A stretch of 64,000 bases of DNA from Epiperipatus broadwayi (GCA_028023455.1 JAQFVV010013407.1:66873-130872), one strand, 5' to 3'. Numbered from the stretch's first letter, positions 1 to 14,229 are shown. Made by a program: numbers and translations. Notes: generated from the letters alone by a model not told the origin.

Positions 1-122
1 TCTATATTTAATATTTATTATCATTTATTTTTGTACTTACTGATAATAGAATATCCATGAACTAAAAATTAGTTTTATATATTATAACAATTAAAATATA
101 TGAGTATATTAATACTTATAAT

Positions 123-250
<128 letters not shown>

Positions 251-566
251 CAACATTTCTTTTTTTAAAAAAATAAATATGGATTCACCTAATTACAACT
301 AAAATAATTGTTATAAAACATGACTGATAATAATCAAATTAGAAAGTATTCAAATACGTATAACTTAGAAAATGTCACTTGAAATTAATTATCAAATATT
401 TCAAAAGAAAATCGTAAGATGTTTAGATTGAAACCATATGGATTAAGAATTTATAAATATTATCAGAGATACATTCAAGTTTCAAAAATTTATTAAAATT
501 TTAAATAAGAAACTTTAAGAGCTAAATAGCGAAATATAAATAGGCAATATAATATATAGGAATGTT

Positions 567-568
<2 letters not shown>

Positions 569-612
<44 letters not shown>
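569..612. repeat. (TA)n microsatellite
   Basis: Perfect AT dinucleotide run of about 22 units. The sequence right after it (630-712) is a copy of the interspersed repeat seen at 42820-43290. Confidence 0.95.
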
Positions 613-614
<2 letters not shown>

Positions 615-629
615 AGGCTATTGCTAAAA

Positions 630-712
630 GGAGGTTGCCTTGACAACAGTTTGAAATTCTTGATTGTTATGGATATTGGAATTCTCTAAGTGTTGACTGG
701 TTTTTAATGATT
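630..712 (+). repeat. Interspersed repeat, copy 1 (unclassified)
   Basis: This block has a shared core (AGGTTGCCTTGACAACAGTT, then a GATATTGG..ATTCTCTAAGTGTTGACTG motif with small gaps). It recurs in diverged form at 43144-43232 and partly at 42820-42870. No coding capacity or terminal structure is visible, so the family is unclassified. All copies lie next to TA-rich tracts. Confidence 0.5.
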
Positions 713-3700
713 TATATATATGTAAACCAATTAAAGTGTGTGTGTCCTATGTAAATTGGCTTCTAATGTGTTTTAGAAATGATATTGCTATGATAACATC
801 AATTGCTACTGAATAGTTCCTAGGCTAAAGCACTATAATAGAGATAAAAAGTTATTTAGCCCTGTAAATATTCAGTGAAAAGTAATGGTTTCTCTAGCAA
901 TATTACTGCTAAAACACATTTAACCTTAATCTGCAAGTAAGTGGATTGAAGTGAAGGTTTTTTAAAAACATTACTATTCATGTTTCAAGAACATATGTAT
1001 AGAATATTAAAATATACAATTGCCAGATGTTATGTTAAAATAATATGTGATATCATCTGGATAAACAATATTATTAACGGATGATGTAAAAGTGTAGAAA
1101 GTTATAAAAAATAAAATAACTTTTTAAAAGCTACAATGACTTATAATATGTATTTGAATAAGTAATGTAAATGAATTTTTATTATAATATATACACTATA
1201 AGTGTTCATGAACTGATGCCTCAGGTAATTATTTGTTAGCTGAAATAATAAATTCAACTATTGAAGTATTGCAAATATTTATTAATTTTTTTTTTTTACT
1301 TTTTTAAAGCATTTTTGGAATTGAATGAAGTTTTTTGATATGTCATTTAATTGTTCCGGAGTTGTTTTCAATCAAGACATCTCTAATTACATTTCTAAGC
1401 AGTGCTGGTATCATAAGATGTTTTATGCTATTAAAAAACAATTTTCTCTTTTGTAATAAAATGTGTATTTGTTGACAAATATTATAAAAAATAGTTTTTA
1501 AATTGAACATATCTGGAGAAATGCTTTTTCAAAGGAAATCCTCAGACTAACCAGATTCTGAATGGTGAACACTCAGCATCTCCATTCAATTAACTAAAGA
1601 CATTTTATTTTATTTTGCTGGGAATTGATCTAAAAATGTTGTGTTTGCATCTGTTATTGTTTACCACTGCAGTAAATCCTAAGTGATACTTTTGATTTGG
1701 TAATTTAAAGTTTTAGGTGAAATTTCTGCAAGAACAAAATGGCATAACTTCAATACAATTATTTATTTTCAATATATCTAATATATTATTACAAATCAAT
1801 TTATCTATATGTGAAAAGTAAGTTGCAAAAAAAATTAAAGAACAAGATACTTTAAAAAGTATTGTAACATATAGAAGTTAAACATCAATTTTCCATTTGA
1901 ATAAAATCATTTACCAGAAATTTACCACCTGACCATGGGACATGTAGTAATAGGGAACTGTATATCCTCCATAGCTTAGAAATAAATTCAACTAATTAAT
2001 CTACAATTTAGCAATAAATTAGCAATTGTTTTCCAATCTCATTAAATTTATATTATCTAATATAACTTTAGTAATCATGGAATATAAATTTCTTATACAC
2101 TCTCATCTATTGTTTGCTAAATCTTGCACTAGATAATACAAATATAATAACATTGGAAAAAATTGCTAATAGATTATTAATAAATAGCAAAATACAAAAG
2201 CAAAGAATATATTATGTTTTGAGGTTAATAATGTTTTATTGATTTAGTATGTAACTTGTATATTTAAATTTTCTGAAAAGTTATCTAATTCACTTACGTA
2301 AAGACTAAAAATTAATCTTATGAATTTAATTCAGGTTATGTATGTAATAAGAAGTGAATTAAATGAACATACAGATTGAGGTAGAAATCAATTCTTGATA
2401 TTTTTTCCACTTCCTAAAATCATTATTTAATATAATAAAGTTGTTAAAAATCAAAATAATCCACAAGTATAAATCATTCATGTTTAAAGCACTATAAATA
2501 GCAGACCTGGACTGCAATCTATGAAACTTGAATATTAGTATCTGATACTCTATCTTTACCAAATCACACAGAACCAAACTCCTCAAATGATTCATTAAAG
2601 TTCATATGAAATTTGATTTTTGAATATGACAGATCTGGCAATAATTCATTCACTTTGAGATCCAGAGTTGACCACTTTTAGTACTGCATGAAAACATGCA
2701 GGAAGAAAAGAACATTAAATATCTTTTCACATTTTTCTTTTTGCAGTGAATGTTTTTGAACTTTCATAAATTGAACATCAACTATGTTTCTTTTGTATAT
2801 CAAATTGAATTTATATTTAACCCCTAAAACAAAAAAACAATTTGTTCTATAAACAATTAATTTTCATAAAATTTCAAAATTAGTTTTTTTAAAAAATGTT
2901 TAGCTATTTCTAAAAATGAAACAAACCATGACATACATTGACAATACTGAAGTAATATCAATTAAATTTTCCATATCACTGATAAATACCTCGATCCTAC
3001 ACTTGAACATAAAACTTAATTACAATATACATCTGTAAAATCCATCATATAAAAGAAATTGCAAAGACTCAAGTCCCTCAAATTTTTTTTCAGGTCAATT
3101 TGAGACTGCAATTTAATAAAATTAATCTTTTATCACTCAAATATTCAAATAAATATTTACAAAACATCATTTTTTTTATATAAAAAATTGAACAATTTTT
3201 AAAAAAAATAACAATTTTTATCAAGAATTGCAAAAAAAGAAGCTTTTCTCTATTTATTATGTGGGCAATTAAAACTGAAACCTTAGTTTAAAATTTAAAA
3301 GATCATTTATTATTTTTTTTTATCTTGTAATTGTCATAAAAACAGTATAATATATATATATATATAATGGTACTTAGTGTAGGTGTGGAGGTTTGCTTTA
3401 CTCACCAGAGGGTTTCTTCTGTTTTATACATTTTGGAGCCGTAATACAATGATATGCAAATGTTATAGAAGGGCTTTATTATGCCCCCATAGACCTAGTA
3501 AGTAGTCAACATGTAATAAGCTTTACTTTATAATCTTCCTCAACATCATGAATAGCTTACTCTCAGGACTTAGTATTACAAGAACTCATGAGAGATAAAT
3601 ACCTGTTAAGATATAAACCAGAAACAATGGGGATATTTTATTGAATTTAATTTATATCTACTACTAGTTAGATATAGAAAATGCATGTAATATTTTGAAA

Positions 3701-5556
3701 TTGCTAAAGGTAATAATGTAATCATCATTTAAGGCTTAGGCAAGTGATTGTAGCATTTGAATATTCTCATGGCAAATGAATTAAATACACAGTATTAAGT
3801 ATAGCATATGAAACTCCAGGTTGATAAGTGATAAAACAAAGTTAAATTAATAAATAACTTACAAAAGCATTTAAGTAAATTGATATATTATTTATTCACA
3901 CTTTGGATATTTTTTTTTTGTTTTAAATAATAATAATAATAGTATCACAAAATACAAGAATTATCTTTTTGGAATTATTCTCATTTGGCTTTATTATTAT
4001 TTAACTTCACAGTATTTATTAATGATATCTATTAAATATAATTATATTCTTATGAAAATCATCTATATTTTGAAATAGATAAAATACCATGGGGACTAAC
4101 GATGACAATAATGTTTTATTACAATCAAATGGTTGAGAATCATGGATATATGATATCAACTTCATAATTAAAAAATCACAAGTATCCATGTTCTCTTTAT
4201 ATCAATGTAAACTACTCTTCTTTTTAACTATGCATATATAAATCTAAAATATACTCCTCTTTAAATATGAACCTAAATCTACGGGATTATTTTCTCTTTG
4301 AAGAATCAATAATAAACCTCTAAAATGTACTCATTTTACAAGTCATTACATTACAATATAAGAGATTATATATAAAGATACACTTGGCTATATCATGTTT
4401 ACTTTTGAGATTATACTAGGAAGCCATCACCATGTTACAATAACTTTAATTAGTAATTCCCAGAGGTAATTCTCATGAGTGATACAGAGAATACTGAGAA
4501 TACTGAATCAAACTGCCAGGTATAATCTCTGTAGTGTTAGTATAATTCTATTAAACATAGTTACGATTAGGTTGTAAACAAAGAAAATTACATTTCAATA
4601 CCTCTAATAATACATTTTATATATACATATAAATGATCTTCTTGAAAATATGCATAATAAAATTAATTTCAAATATTCAATAAATAGTAATTATATCTTA
4701 CATGTATTAAATGTATGTACCAACACAAGAAATAAATTGATAAATAACAATTAATATATTGTTTTATCATTTAAAAAAAGGTTATAAAAATGAAAACATG
4801 TACAATTTAAAACAATTATTAATAAGCAATTAAATAACTATTTAGCGTCCCTTTTTTAAAATAATATACTTTCTTTTGAAGAGTGGCATCATTTGCAATG
4901 TCAATGTCTACCTCCAATGAAATCTGGTCCACCTGGCAGTTGAATGATGAAAGCAAATTTAGAAACCTTGCAACCATTTAAAATTGATTGTCTTGAAGCA
5001 TCCTCCTTTTGGTTAAGTCAAGATAATTTAATGGGAAGATAATAAAAGTTACTTCAAAAGATTTTGTATATTTATCAAATGAATTTCAGGACAAGAGTAG
5101 CTATTCCATTAAAAATATTTGCTTTTATTCCTTTCTTTTCCAATGTATGTCCTATGATGATACTCTCTTGCTTTCCAATAATGATTAATTAGAAATGGAT
5201 AGGAAGGGAGGTTCCAAGTTCCTCAGATAGTAATTTTTCTCTCTATCCAACCATTCGTTGGTATTACCAACTTCAAATAATGTTTTGTAATTCCTTCAGA
5301 TAAAAAAAAAAAGAAAAATTTTGTGAGGATAAAATTTGTTATTCCTTTTCTCCTAGATTGTCGATAATAGTCCCTGTAGAAATTACTGTAATCTTTTTTT
5401 TTGTTACCCATGATTGTTATAGTATCTAGCCTATGTTTCCATAAGACATACTGCCACTAATTATATTCTTTATATATCTATCAATTTTCCAAAAGGATTT
5501 ATTAATACTCTACAATTGTTAAAAAATACACATATAAATATTCACATATAAATTTG

Positions 5557-5560
<4 letters not shown>

Positions 5561-5638
<78 letters not shown>
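5561..5638. repeat. (TA)n microsatellite
   Basis: Perfect TA dinucleotide run of about 39 units followed by a short GAGAGA stretch. Confidence 0.97.
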
Positions 5639-5641
<3 letters not shown>

Positions 5642-6949
5642 AGAGATTTATTGGTAAGTTATAAATTTTTTTTAAATAAATAAACTATAATTTAGCACCC
5701 TATTTTGACACATTATGATTTATATAGTCCTTTTATTCACTCTGTATACCTTCATTACTATTTCCATCTATCATAACCAAGAATAACAAATACAAAAGTT
5801 AGGCTATAAAAAAATATAACAAGTAAAGGTGTTTGGGCAATAAGCAAATGATTTTTATGCATTAAAGTATAAATAAAAGTACAAAGCATTCATATCAAAA
5901 TCACATGAAGGTAACAAATAAATGAAACAAAAAAACTGCAACAATTTTCAATTGTACATTTAAAAGAAATATCACAATTATTTTTGGAATTTCCAATTTT
6001 ATAAAACAAAATGTGTATGCTAAAATAACAAAAACATTCACTATTCTTCCTTCATAAGTACTTCAGATTTAACATAATTGAAAGAAAAAAGAAAATCTAA
6101 TTTTCTGGGTTTTTTTTTCTTTTTTAAATAAACACATGATTTTATAAAGATTATACAGATGAATTCTCACAACTTTTACAAATTTTCCCAGCTATCATAC
6201 ACACAATAAACCTCATATATTATCTTCAATAACCCTTGGAAATGACACAACTCCTTAACAAAACATATACCTTTCCACACTTAACCTGTCAAGGATAACT
6301 TCAAATTTTAACCAAATCTATTTAAATGTTAGCAAAAAAACTCATATGAAAGCAGTATAATACTGTGGCAATGTAACTGGATCCATTCATATAGATTTCT
6401 TAAATTTAAATTAAAAAATTTCTTTTCACATCATAGCATTATGCTAAATAGTATGCACAGTGCAAACATTGGTAATCCTCTTGTGAAGAAATAAAAAAAA
6501 AATCATTTAATTATCATGATGGGAATGTTTAACCATCATTAGCATTGTAGTAGTAACTTTCAAGTCTTTCAAGAACATTGGAATAAAATCTTCAAGCAGA
6601 GAAAGATGAACAAAGACAGTTTTGGATTAAAGCAATACTGTCTGTTTGTGATACATTGGTCTGAGACTTTGAGTGTTATAACTTCCCTTAGCCCACCTGA
6701 TGTTCTAATTATATAACTATTCAATCCAACCCCTTTTTTAATCCTATAAGGTCTTTCAAAGATTTTTTTTTTAATAAATTGTTGTTCCTGTAGGTGACTG
6801 AAATGGGAGGTACAAACATACTAAATCTCTAGACTGACTGGGATTCTGTGACCCTTTAAACTCTGTCATCCATTTTTTTCATAATTTCTTTAGCATTTTT
6901 CAAATCATCACTGTGACTTAATTCCATGGCCAGTAGCTCCTTGTGATAA

Positions 6950-7660
6950 AAGTGGAGATGCAATGGGGAAAAACTGGTGGAATTATTCTATATCATATTA
7001 ATATACGTCAAAGCTTGTTTCAGCTGATTCACCCAACCATGATGATTTCCATTAAGATAAACTCTAAATAGTCAGATCAACTCCCTCATCACTTTCTCAC
7101 TTTCTCATAGAGGCTGGATTGTGAGTTACATATAAAGATCAGAATACCCTGGATTTTCAACCAACTCTTACACTCTGAGTGACAGAAATAAAATGGTATG
7201 ATCAGTAATGATGGATTCAGGTCTGATCAATGGTAATTAGAGAGTTTCTCAATGTCTTGATATCATCCTTATCAGCTGCTTTTTCACCACATATATGGAG
7301 ATGTACTTTGAAAATGTAATAGGTTACCAGCAGAAATTTATGCCTTTGATAAGATGGTACAGATCTGTAAAAAATTATCACTAAAATCTCATTGGTATTT
7401 TTTGCTAAGATATGTTGCCACTTCCCTGCATAATATCTATTCAAGAATTTAGTCCCCAAACATTCTGCATATGATTAGAATCTGTCTAGCATAGATGCAT
7501 ACACCTAGACTAGTAGAACAGTTTGTGTACTATGTGTTCCATTTTCCTAGGACTATAATGTCCATACGGATTGGATATATAGAAAATTACCCTTTCCCTC
7601 AGATAAGAAGGGATAATAACTTTGTTATTAAGATCAACCATATACATTAGTATACCATTT
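6950..7660 (-). pseudogene. Gypsy integrase fragment
   Basis: The minus-strand frame at 7510-7944 ends in a zinc-binding HHCC-type segment: VIIPSYLRERV is followed by a GHYSPRKMEHIVHKLFY segment, as in gypsy integrases. Below 7460 the frame shifts, but the expected integrase core follows in pieces, ending with a motif resembling the region around LHLHF..KE. In an active element integrase inserts the cDNA copy. The DDE residues cannot be assigned confidently in this decayed copy. Confidence 0.7.
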
Positions 7661-7849
7661 GACAACCTATAGCATAGTAATTTTTCATCAACTTCTGGTT
7701 CAGTAGTCCCTAGTAACCTTGATTTATCAGTTACACAAAACATTATGTTTCTCAATTTAGGATTATACAAATGTAGATTGATCAAATTTTTCAAATCCTT
7801 TTCCACAGAATCATGCTCTGCCAATGTGATTTTGGTTAAAAACAGGTTC

Positions 7850-8200
7850 TCCATGTCTATATGTTTATTTGGACACAATCTGATTTCTGCTAAGAATGTC
7901 AAGGATATTATTCTTTTTTTGACAATATTGCATAACATAATCAAACTACTTAAGAAAAAGTCTCCACCTCATTGAACAATTATTATTCAGATACTCATGA
8001 TTGAGAAATTCCAGACATTTAAGATCTATTACCATGACAATCTATGACCCTCACAAAAATTAATTGGTTTTAGAAAAAGCCTATATGATATCCAAGGCTT
8101 CCTTTTCTGTAGTTGAGTAATGAACTTTGGCACACTTCAGTTGATGATCCAAAAAATATGACCTGTGCTTTCTACTGTCAGTTTGCACATATGTTCAAAG
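7850..8200 (-). pseudogene. Gypsy RNase H fragment
   Basis: Downstream of the RT on the minus strand, a decayed RNase H is recognisable. It has a VHYSTTEKEALDII motif (the usual YSTTEKE..AI segment of gypsy elements, near 8120). After this comes a segment ending in MRWRLFLK*FDYVMQYCQ, which matches the RW..FL.EFD...Y motif before the tether to integrase. In elements of this kind the enzyme removes RNA from the RNA/DNA hybrid. Several stops interrupt the reading frame. Confidence 0.75.
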
Positions 8201-8559
8201 TCAGAATAATGTAACATTATCTTATTCAAAATTTTAGACTTTATCAAATTTAACTCATCCTGATAAATGGGTAATCATTTTCACCTGACCTCCTTTGTTG
8301 GTAACTGAGACAACAGACAGTGTCTGAGACAAAGTTCTTATAAAAACAGCTGTAGAATTTGCACAGTCTGAGAAACAAATGTAATTTTTTTTATTTTCTG
8401 GTTTTGGAAAGTCTTGTATGACAGAAATTATATAAAGGATAAAGTTTGATTCCTTCCATTTCTACAAAATGCCCCAATAAAGTTATTTTTCAATAGCAAA
8501 TGTACTTTTCTTCAAATTTATCTTAATGTTTTTGTCATCACATTTCTAGATGAATAATT

Positions 8560-8990
8560 TGAGGTGCTGCAGATGTTGTGATAAATCTCTTAAGGTAATA
8601 ATGATATCATCTATATACATAACAAACAGGCCTTTCACCACATCAGTCAGAAAACAGTCAAGACAATAAATTAAGCTTGCCCTGCTAAAAATCATCTGAA
8701 AGGCATTCTTTGACAGATGTATGATTGGCCTCCATATTTAATAGTGGTGAACTTCTGGTCTTGCAGATGCAAATAAATTTGCCAATAAATGGCAGACAGA
8801 TCCACAATGGTAAATATTCTTTTCACTTTAACTTTGGATGATGGCTCATGCATGACAGTTGGTACATCACATTTCAGAATCATCCTGTTATTCAAGCATC
8901 ATGCATCCAAACAGATTCCAGCTGACTCATCATTCTTCTTAACAATAATTAGCACTAGAGATTATTAAACATTGGTGCAGAATTTTATAT
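8560..8990 (-). pseudogene. Gypsy reverse transcriptase fragment
   Basis: This is the RT fingers/palm region of a Ty3/gypsy polymerase, which copies element RNA into DNA in the virus-like particle. Minus-strand translation shows a VKKNDES..ICLDA fingers motif near 8940. It is followed by FTIVDLSAIYWQIYLHLQD (the motif-A region containing a catalytic Asp) and MPFR within 8692-8895, then YIDDIII (motif C, catalytic Asp pair, codons at 8606-8617). Stop codons interrupt the frame upstream of 8895 and after motif C. The family assignment rests on these motifs and their spacing. It cannot encode an active enzyme. Confidence 0.85.
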
Positions 8991-10289
8991 GATACCCAAT
9001 CCACCATCTGGTTGACTTGCTTATTTATTTCATTTTTATACTGGTAGGATATGGGGGTAAGATTTGTATTAAAATGGATCAGAATTGTTAAATGGTATCC
9101 TATGGATATATACTATAATAATCTATGGCTGCTTCAAAATTATACCCTTTTACTGACATAACAGTCAATACAGGCTATTCTTCTTTTCAGTGTTTCAATT
9201 TACAGATTCTAGCTTCAAATATCGAATTCAGTTGGGGTCATTTCAATGCAATTCAGGCTTAAGGATTGGTAAAAAATGTAATATTCTGAATTTAATTCTT
9301 TTCTCTTGGCATATAATTTGCTTACACAACCATGTCTGTTCATAAAACTTAATCTGTCATTTTATGTATTAAATCTGTCATAATACAAAATACATGTTTC
9401 ATGATTACAGAATTCAATAAGAATTTTAAGCCCTATTTGATCAGTACTCAATTTGACTTTATAGCCATTAGTGATCTAAAAATATTACTTGATTGGTAAA
9501 AAAGTACATTGATGGATCCATTTCTTAAAGCCTATGGAACAATTTATCTGAGATGTGAACATCTCCTAGCAAAATAGTAACTTCCACATGATTGCTAATA
9601 TTAGATTAGTTATTTGAGTCTTTGAGTTCAAAAACATCCAAATTAAATCCTAATGAATTTAATGTGATCAGATTACCATCAACAAATTAATCAAGGGTTC
9701 CTACAGTGAGGAATATTGCTGCCAGATCTTACTTAGTTTTATGGATAAGTCCTTAGATCTGGGTGCTGATGTTTTGACTCATATAATGACCTCAATATAA
9801 GGATAACCCCCAGGTAGAGAATAAGATCCTGATCATATCTCTGATCTGCCACATAATTGCCACAATCAATATATGACACCTGTCTTTTCAATTGATTACT
9901 CCAGGGACTTCCTTGATTACGATCTAAGTATTGATCCCTAGGCCTATTATAGTTAATACTGGAGAGTGAGTAATTCAGAACATTTGTGTTTAATTTAGAT
10001 GCACTGCCATAGGCATTTCTTTCCAACTTCCAGAATTCTCAAAATATGCACCACCTTTTTGACAGTATGTTGATCAATGGCTACCAATATCTGTTTGAGA
10101 TGGCAAGATAAGTTTTGTTGCTAGTCCATCAAAATATCGGATTGTAATGCAAAATAATACATGTTTTATACCCAAATATATATAAACCCAGGTCTTGTTT
10201 TATGCGGATTTATTTAATGTGACTTTGAAGTTATGCAATTCATGATTCTTCTTAATATTTTTGTATGCGGTTTTCTTTTATGCAATAAA

Positions 10290-10412
10290 AATTATTAGAT
10301 CAGAAGTCAAGCTCCGATAATGTGCTATTACTTTAAATATTATAAATTTCACATACTCACATCATATTTAAAGTAATAGCGCATTATCGGAGTTTGACTT
10401 CCATCTAATAAT
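10290..10412. repeat. Hairpin (inverted repeat, ~50-bp arms)
   Basis: The left arm 10290-10340 and right arm 10364-10412 are nearly complementary, sharing for example AGTCAAGCTCCGATAATG and its reverse complement. The loop is about 23 bp. It lies inside the pogo-like element near its left end. Confidence 0.85.
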
Positions 10413-10484
10413 TTCAATATTTTCAGTACTTTATAATAGTACTGTAATAGATTTTATGTAATAAAGAAGTTCATAATTCACTCA

Positions 10485-10920
10485 ATCTGTTCAAACATTA
10501 TAGATAAAAAATACTATGTTTGTTGTTGTTTTTGCATTTTAAATCACATTCTAGAAGTTCATAATTTTCTTAAAATCAGAATTTCCCCATTTTATATACA
10601 CACATTAAAATTTACAAGACTATAATGCAAATCTGTTCAAACATTATAGATAAAAAATACTATGTTTGTTGTTGTTTTTGCATTTTAAATCACATTCTAT
10701 TTTTGCTTTTTATAAAAAGAGTATGTAATTAATTAATCATTTAATGTCTGCAAGTAATAAATTTTACAAGATTATAATGTAAATCTGTTCAACTGTTATA
10801 GATGCCTATACAATGTATGTTGTTGTTTTTGCATTTGAAATCATGTTTAATTTTTGCTTTTTATAAAACAAGTACATAATCAATTAATCATTTAGTGTCC
10901 ACAAATTTATTTTTAAAAGG
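10485..10920. repeat. Three tandem ~146-152-bp repeats
   Basis: Copies start at 10485, 10631 and 10783, each beginning ATCTGTTCAA and containing TGTTGTTGTTTTTGCATTT. The first two are nearly identical over their first ~70 bp; the third is more diverged. They form a minisatellite-like core of the non-autonomous element. Confidence 0.85.
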
Positions 10921-11831
10921 TGAGTAACAGTGGTGGGCACAATTAAATTTGACAATTAAAATCTGATTTTTAATTGTAATTAACAATTTAAAAATTAAGT
11001 AATGAGGTAATGTGAAACGATGAAATTTGATTTTTAAACAGAATTGAAAATTAAAGACAAAAATAAGAATTTAGTTTTTAATTGTTAGTTTTAATTAAAT
11101 TTTGCCCAACAGTGGTGAGTTGGTATCTTTTTATTATCATAAGTCTAAGTTTTTATTTTTATTTTAAACTTTTAGTTTACTTTAACGGAGAGAAAAAAAA
11201 ACATTCAAGAAAATGAATTTCTTTGGAAACAAAATTTTCAATTTTAGATCACTTAGCGAAATGGGAAGGATCAATAGCGATTGGAAAATGTTTTAGTTGT
11301 ATTTCCTCTTGACTTCATTTAAGGAGAAGCTACAGTACCTCACATCACATCACATCATGAGGAATCTGATGTCTCAAATAGCGATAATAATTAAAATACC
11401 GTACATATATGAAAGAAATGCAAATTACACATAAAAATATATTGTTTTGAATAAAATTAAATACTGTAGTTAATAAAAAAAAGTAAAATTTGTCTTGTAT
11501 CAATTTTTTTCAAATTTGAAATTTTTTATTAGTCATATTTTATTTTCATATTTTTTTATGCGAATTTTAAAGTAATTTTACGTTGTTGCTTTGCTTTTAT
11601 GCAATTTTTGGAAAATTACAGTATGTATCCCCCATTTTTCAAGGTAAGTTAAGTCTATTTTTGTGCAATTTTTTTTGTGTGCGTTTTCTGAGGAACCTAT
11701 CTACTGCATAAAATGAGACACAGGTGTGTATATATATATATATTGATAGCAATTAATACAGTTTAATTAATAATTGACAATCTTATTGTCCTCACAACTT
11801 TATTACAAACCATTTAGGAGATATATATCAA

Positions 11832-12280
11832 TAGTTTTTTTAGTCATTCATTAGATTAGAGATTATCCACTTAGTGAATGATATTTCTGTAATGTAATTT
11901 TCATTACACCACTCTCACACAAAGTTATTTTTATTAGTCACTGTTGTGATGGCAATAAGTTTGTTAGATATCATTTAAATTGTAGTAATTGACCATCTAT
12001 ATATGTATATTGAATAATAATAAATATATGTGTAACAGATTGTGATCTAGGCCAACAGATGAATGCTGGTTCATCATGAGATATATATCTTGGAGTTCAT
12101 ACATTTTTTCCACATGTCTTTAGTCATATATTTACGATTAAACTCTTCCACAAGGTTAAAAGTGGATAGATACTAGTTCCTACCTTGTGTGAGAGTGTTG
12201 TAATGAATATGCACGGTAGAAATGTTATACATTAAGTAGATAATCTCTAATCTAATGAACGATTAATAAAAATTATTTAT
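11832..12280. mobile_element. Foldback/MITE-like element
   Basis: Inverted arms at 11832-11930 and 12181-12280 share TTCATTAGATTAGAGATTAT and CACTCTCACACAA segments in opposite orientation. The ~250-bp centre has no coding capacity. A MITE or foldback origin is inferred; I could not fix a target-site duplication. Confidence 0.7.
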
Positions 12281-14229
12281 AAAGAATCATTATTTTTGTA
12301 ATAATTTTCCAATATAATTAATGGTTGGATCAGGTTAGACAATTCCACAGTTAATAGCTTCAAAACATATTTATATGACTCAAGTTCATGAAATATGGAG
12401 ATGAAAAATAAAACACATCACATAATGTCATTACTGTTTCAAAAGTTACAGATTGAGAGAATAATATATATTTGTAAACATTAATGTATTCATCCATGTG
12501 TTCCATATAAAAAACTATACAATTAAAATTACAAATAAAGAATTGAACCTAGGATAATAAAAATAATTTAATGATTATTGCTAATGAAATCACATGTGAT
12601 AGTTGAAACCCAGAGAAACAAATAGAATATGCAAAAATCTTTATCTTAAAGAAGTCAAAATAGGTAAGGTAGTTAAGTTCAATAATTTTTTTTCGATGTT
12701 TTAATTAAAGAAGCCTACAGTTAAAAGGCTAAATGTGATATTTTATTCTAATATAATAAACTAAATATGTATTAAAAATATGCTTATTTCAATCTATCCA
12801 GTTTTGTAGTAGAATTGGTTATGTAAAAATAAAATATCACTCAATAAAATATAGATATTATTTTGAAATTACTATGCGTAAATATGCACACGAATATATA
12901 AAATTCCATGGGTTGTTTACTGGAAAGATAAAGTGCCAATTCAACAACAAAGACTTTTTATAAATTAAACTTTTGTGCTTTAATTTGATTGCGCTTGACA
13001 TTCCCAGCAGGTGATCATAATTTTTGTTCAGAAGTAAAACATAAGCTTCTTTGCGTGTGTCATCCAACATTCTGTTTCATAATTAAAAATACATACTCTA
13101 TATACATCTAAAGTAAGAGTTACTATCATGCAAAAAAAAATGTAATTTTTTTATATTCAGAAGTTAAAACTTTTTTTAAAAAATCACTTTTATGAAATAT
13201 TATCAGTTTTAATAAAAGCTAAGTGTAATAGTTATTTCTAAAATAAAAGCAAAATATTTTAGTGTAATATTTTATAATAATAAATCTAATTTAGGAAAAA
13301 GACCATATATTGAAAATACGATTTTCTGGCTCAAAACTTAGTAGAATTTTTTTTTGCATTGCATATGTAATTAATGTATACAATATACTTTTGTGTATAT
13401 TATGTGCATGTGTCTTTATATTATACATAAGTTCCCGGAATAAAATACTATCTGTGAGAATATCAGAATTAATATATATATATATGAAAGACTGGGATAA
13501 ATAATATATATTTTTTTAAATATGTGATAGAGTATAAGCCCCGTTTCTAATTAAACTGTTTATTGGGAAAAAATTGATAGGCAATAATATATATATAAAT
13601 TTTATGTACAATAAACAGACATTTCGGTTTACAATAAAAGATGTGTCCCTTTGAAAAGAAATATCTTGAGATATTAACCCATTTTTTGATTTTAATGAGA
13701 AACATCGTAGTAAGTATGCCAATACTTTTTGTTTTATATCAGTTAAAATGATTAAAATATAAAACTTTGCATAATATTTTTTAATAAAGTTTTAATAAAC
13801 CTTACATGCATCTTTCCCAACATTGCTTTCCTCAAGATTACTGCATTATATAGTAAAAGTAGATTTCTCCTAAGCATTTTTTTTTTCCGGGTAATTACAG
13901 ATTTGAAAAAAAAAATAAGAAAAAACAAATATTTGGATTGACCAACTAAGGAAAAAATGTTGAGCTCTGCAATTTTCGAAAATGTTTATCAATTAACTTT
14001 GTAACAATTTTATTATGATTATTAATTATTCCCAAATTACGAATAAAATAATTTCTAACATTTTTTTTTTTTTTACATACATCGATATATTATTATTGTA
14101 GCAAATTTAAATGGCTGTATTTTTTTAGATTTTAGACTTTATTGAAATTCAGATATATATATATATTAAATGTTTTATAGCTTATGTATAAAAAACTTAA
14201 AATAAGCATTTAATTAACAAATACGACCT
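12281..14229. other. AT-rich non-coding region
   Basis: No supported gene. A minus-strand open frame at 12858-13070 has slightly more balanced codon use than its surroundings and starts just after a possible acceptor AG. It has no recognisable domain, so I do not call it a gene (see findings on the candidate secreted-protein exon). Confidence 0.5.

Larger units (their letters stand above)
6690..10030 (-). mobile_element. Ty3/gypsy LTR retrotransposon relic (pol region)
   Basis: Reading the minus strand from about 10030 downward gives, in the normal gypsy order, an upstream unassigned coding-like stretch, reverse transcriptase, RNase H, and integrase zinc finger and core remnants. All are broken by stop codons and frameshifts. 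Domain order and spacing fit Ty3/gypsy (RT before integrase) rather than Copia. I found no flanking long terminal repeats, so the ends are approximate. Neighbours are AT-rich sequence on one side and a DNA-transposon-like element on the other. It is an old, dead copy. Confidence 0.8.
10181..11730. mobile_element. Non-autonomous DNA transposon with pogo/Tigger-like ends
   Basis: The two ends are imperfect inverted repeats of about 30 bp. The left end (10181-10210) reads ACCCAGGTCTTGTTTTATGC and the right end, read inward on the minus strand (11730-11701), contains ACCTGTGTCTCATTTTATGC. Both ends carry subterminal repeats of a TTTTATGCG/A motif (near 10262-10285 and 11556-11610), as in pogo/Tigger-type elements. 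The element sits in TA dinucleotides, consistent with a TA target duplication. No transposase frame is present; inside are a hairpin (10290-10412) and three tandem repeats. The superfamily call is an inference from the ends. Confidence 0.55.

Noticed and set aside
7745-7975. Plus-strand frame in the gypsy region
   Set aside because: Antisense shadow of the RNase H-integrase segment.
10485-10920. CRISPR-like array because of regular repeats
   Set aside because: Repeats are ~150 bp, few, without short spacers, in a eukaryotic transposon.
12858-13070. 70-codon minus-strand frame as a host exon
   Set aside because: The possible acceptor before it lacks a good pyrimidine tract, no domain is recognisable, and its phase does not extend the signal-peptide exon beyond a short peptide.
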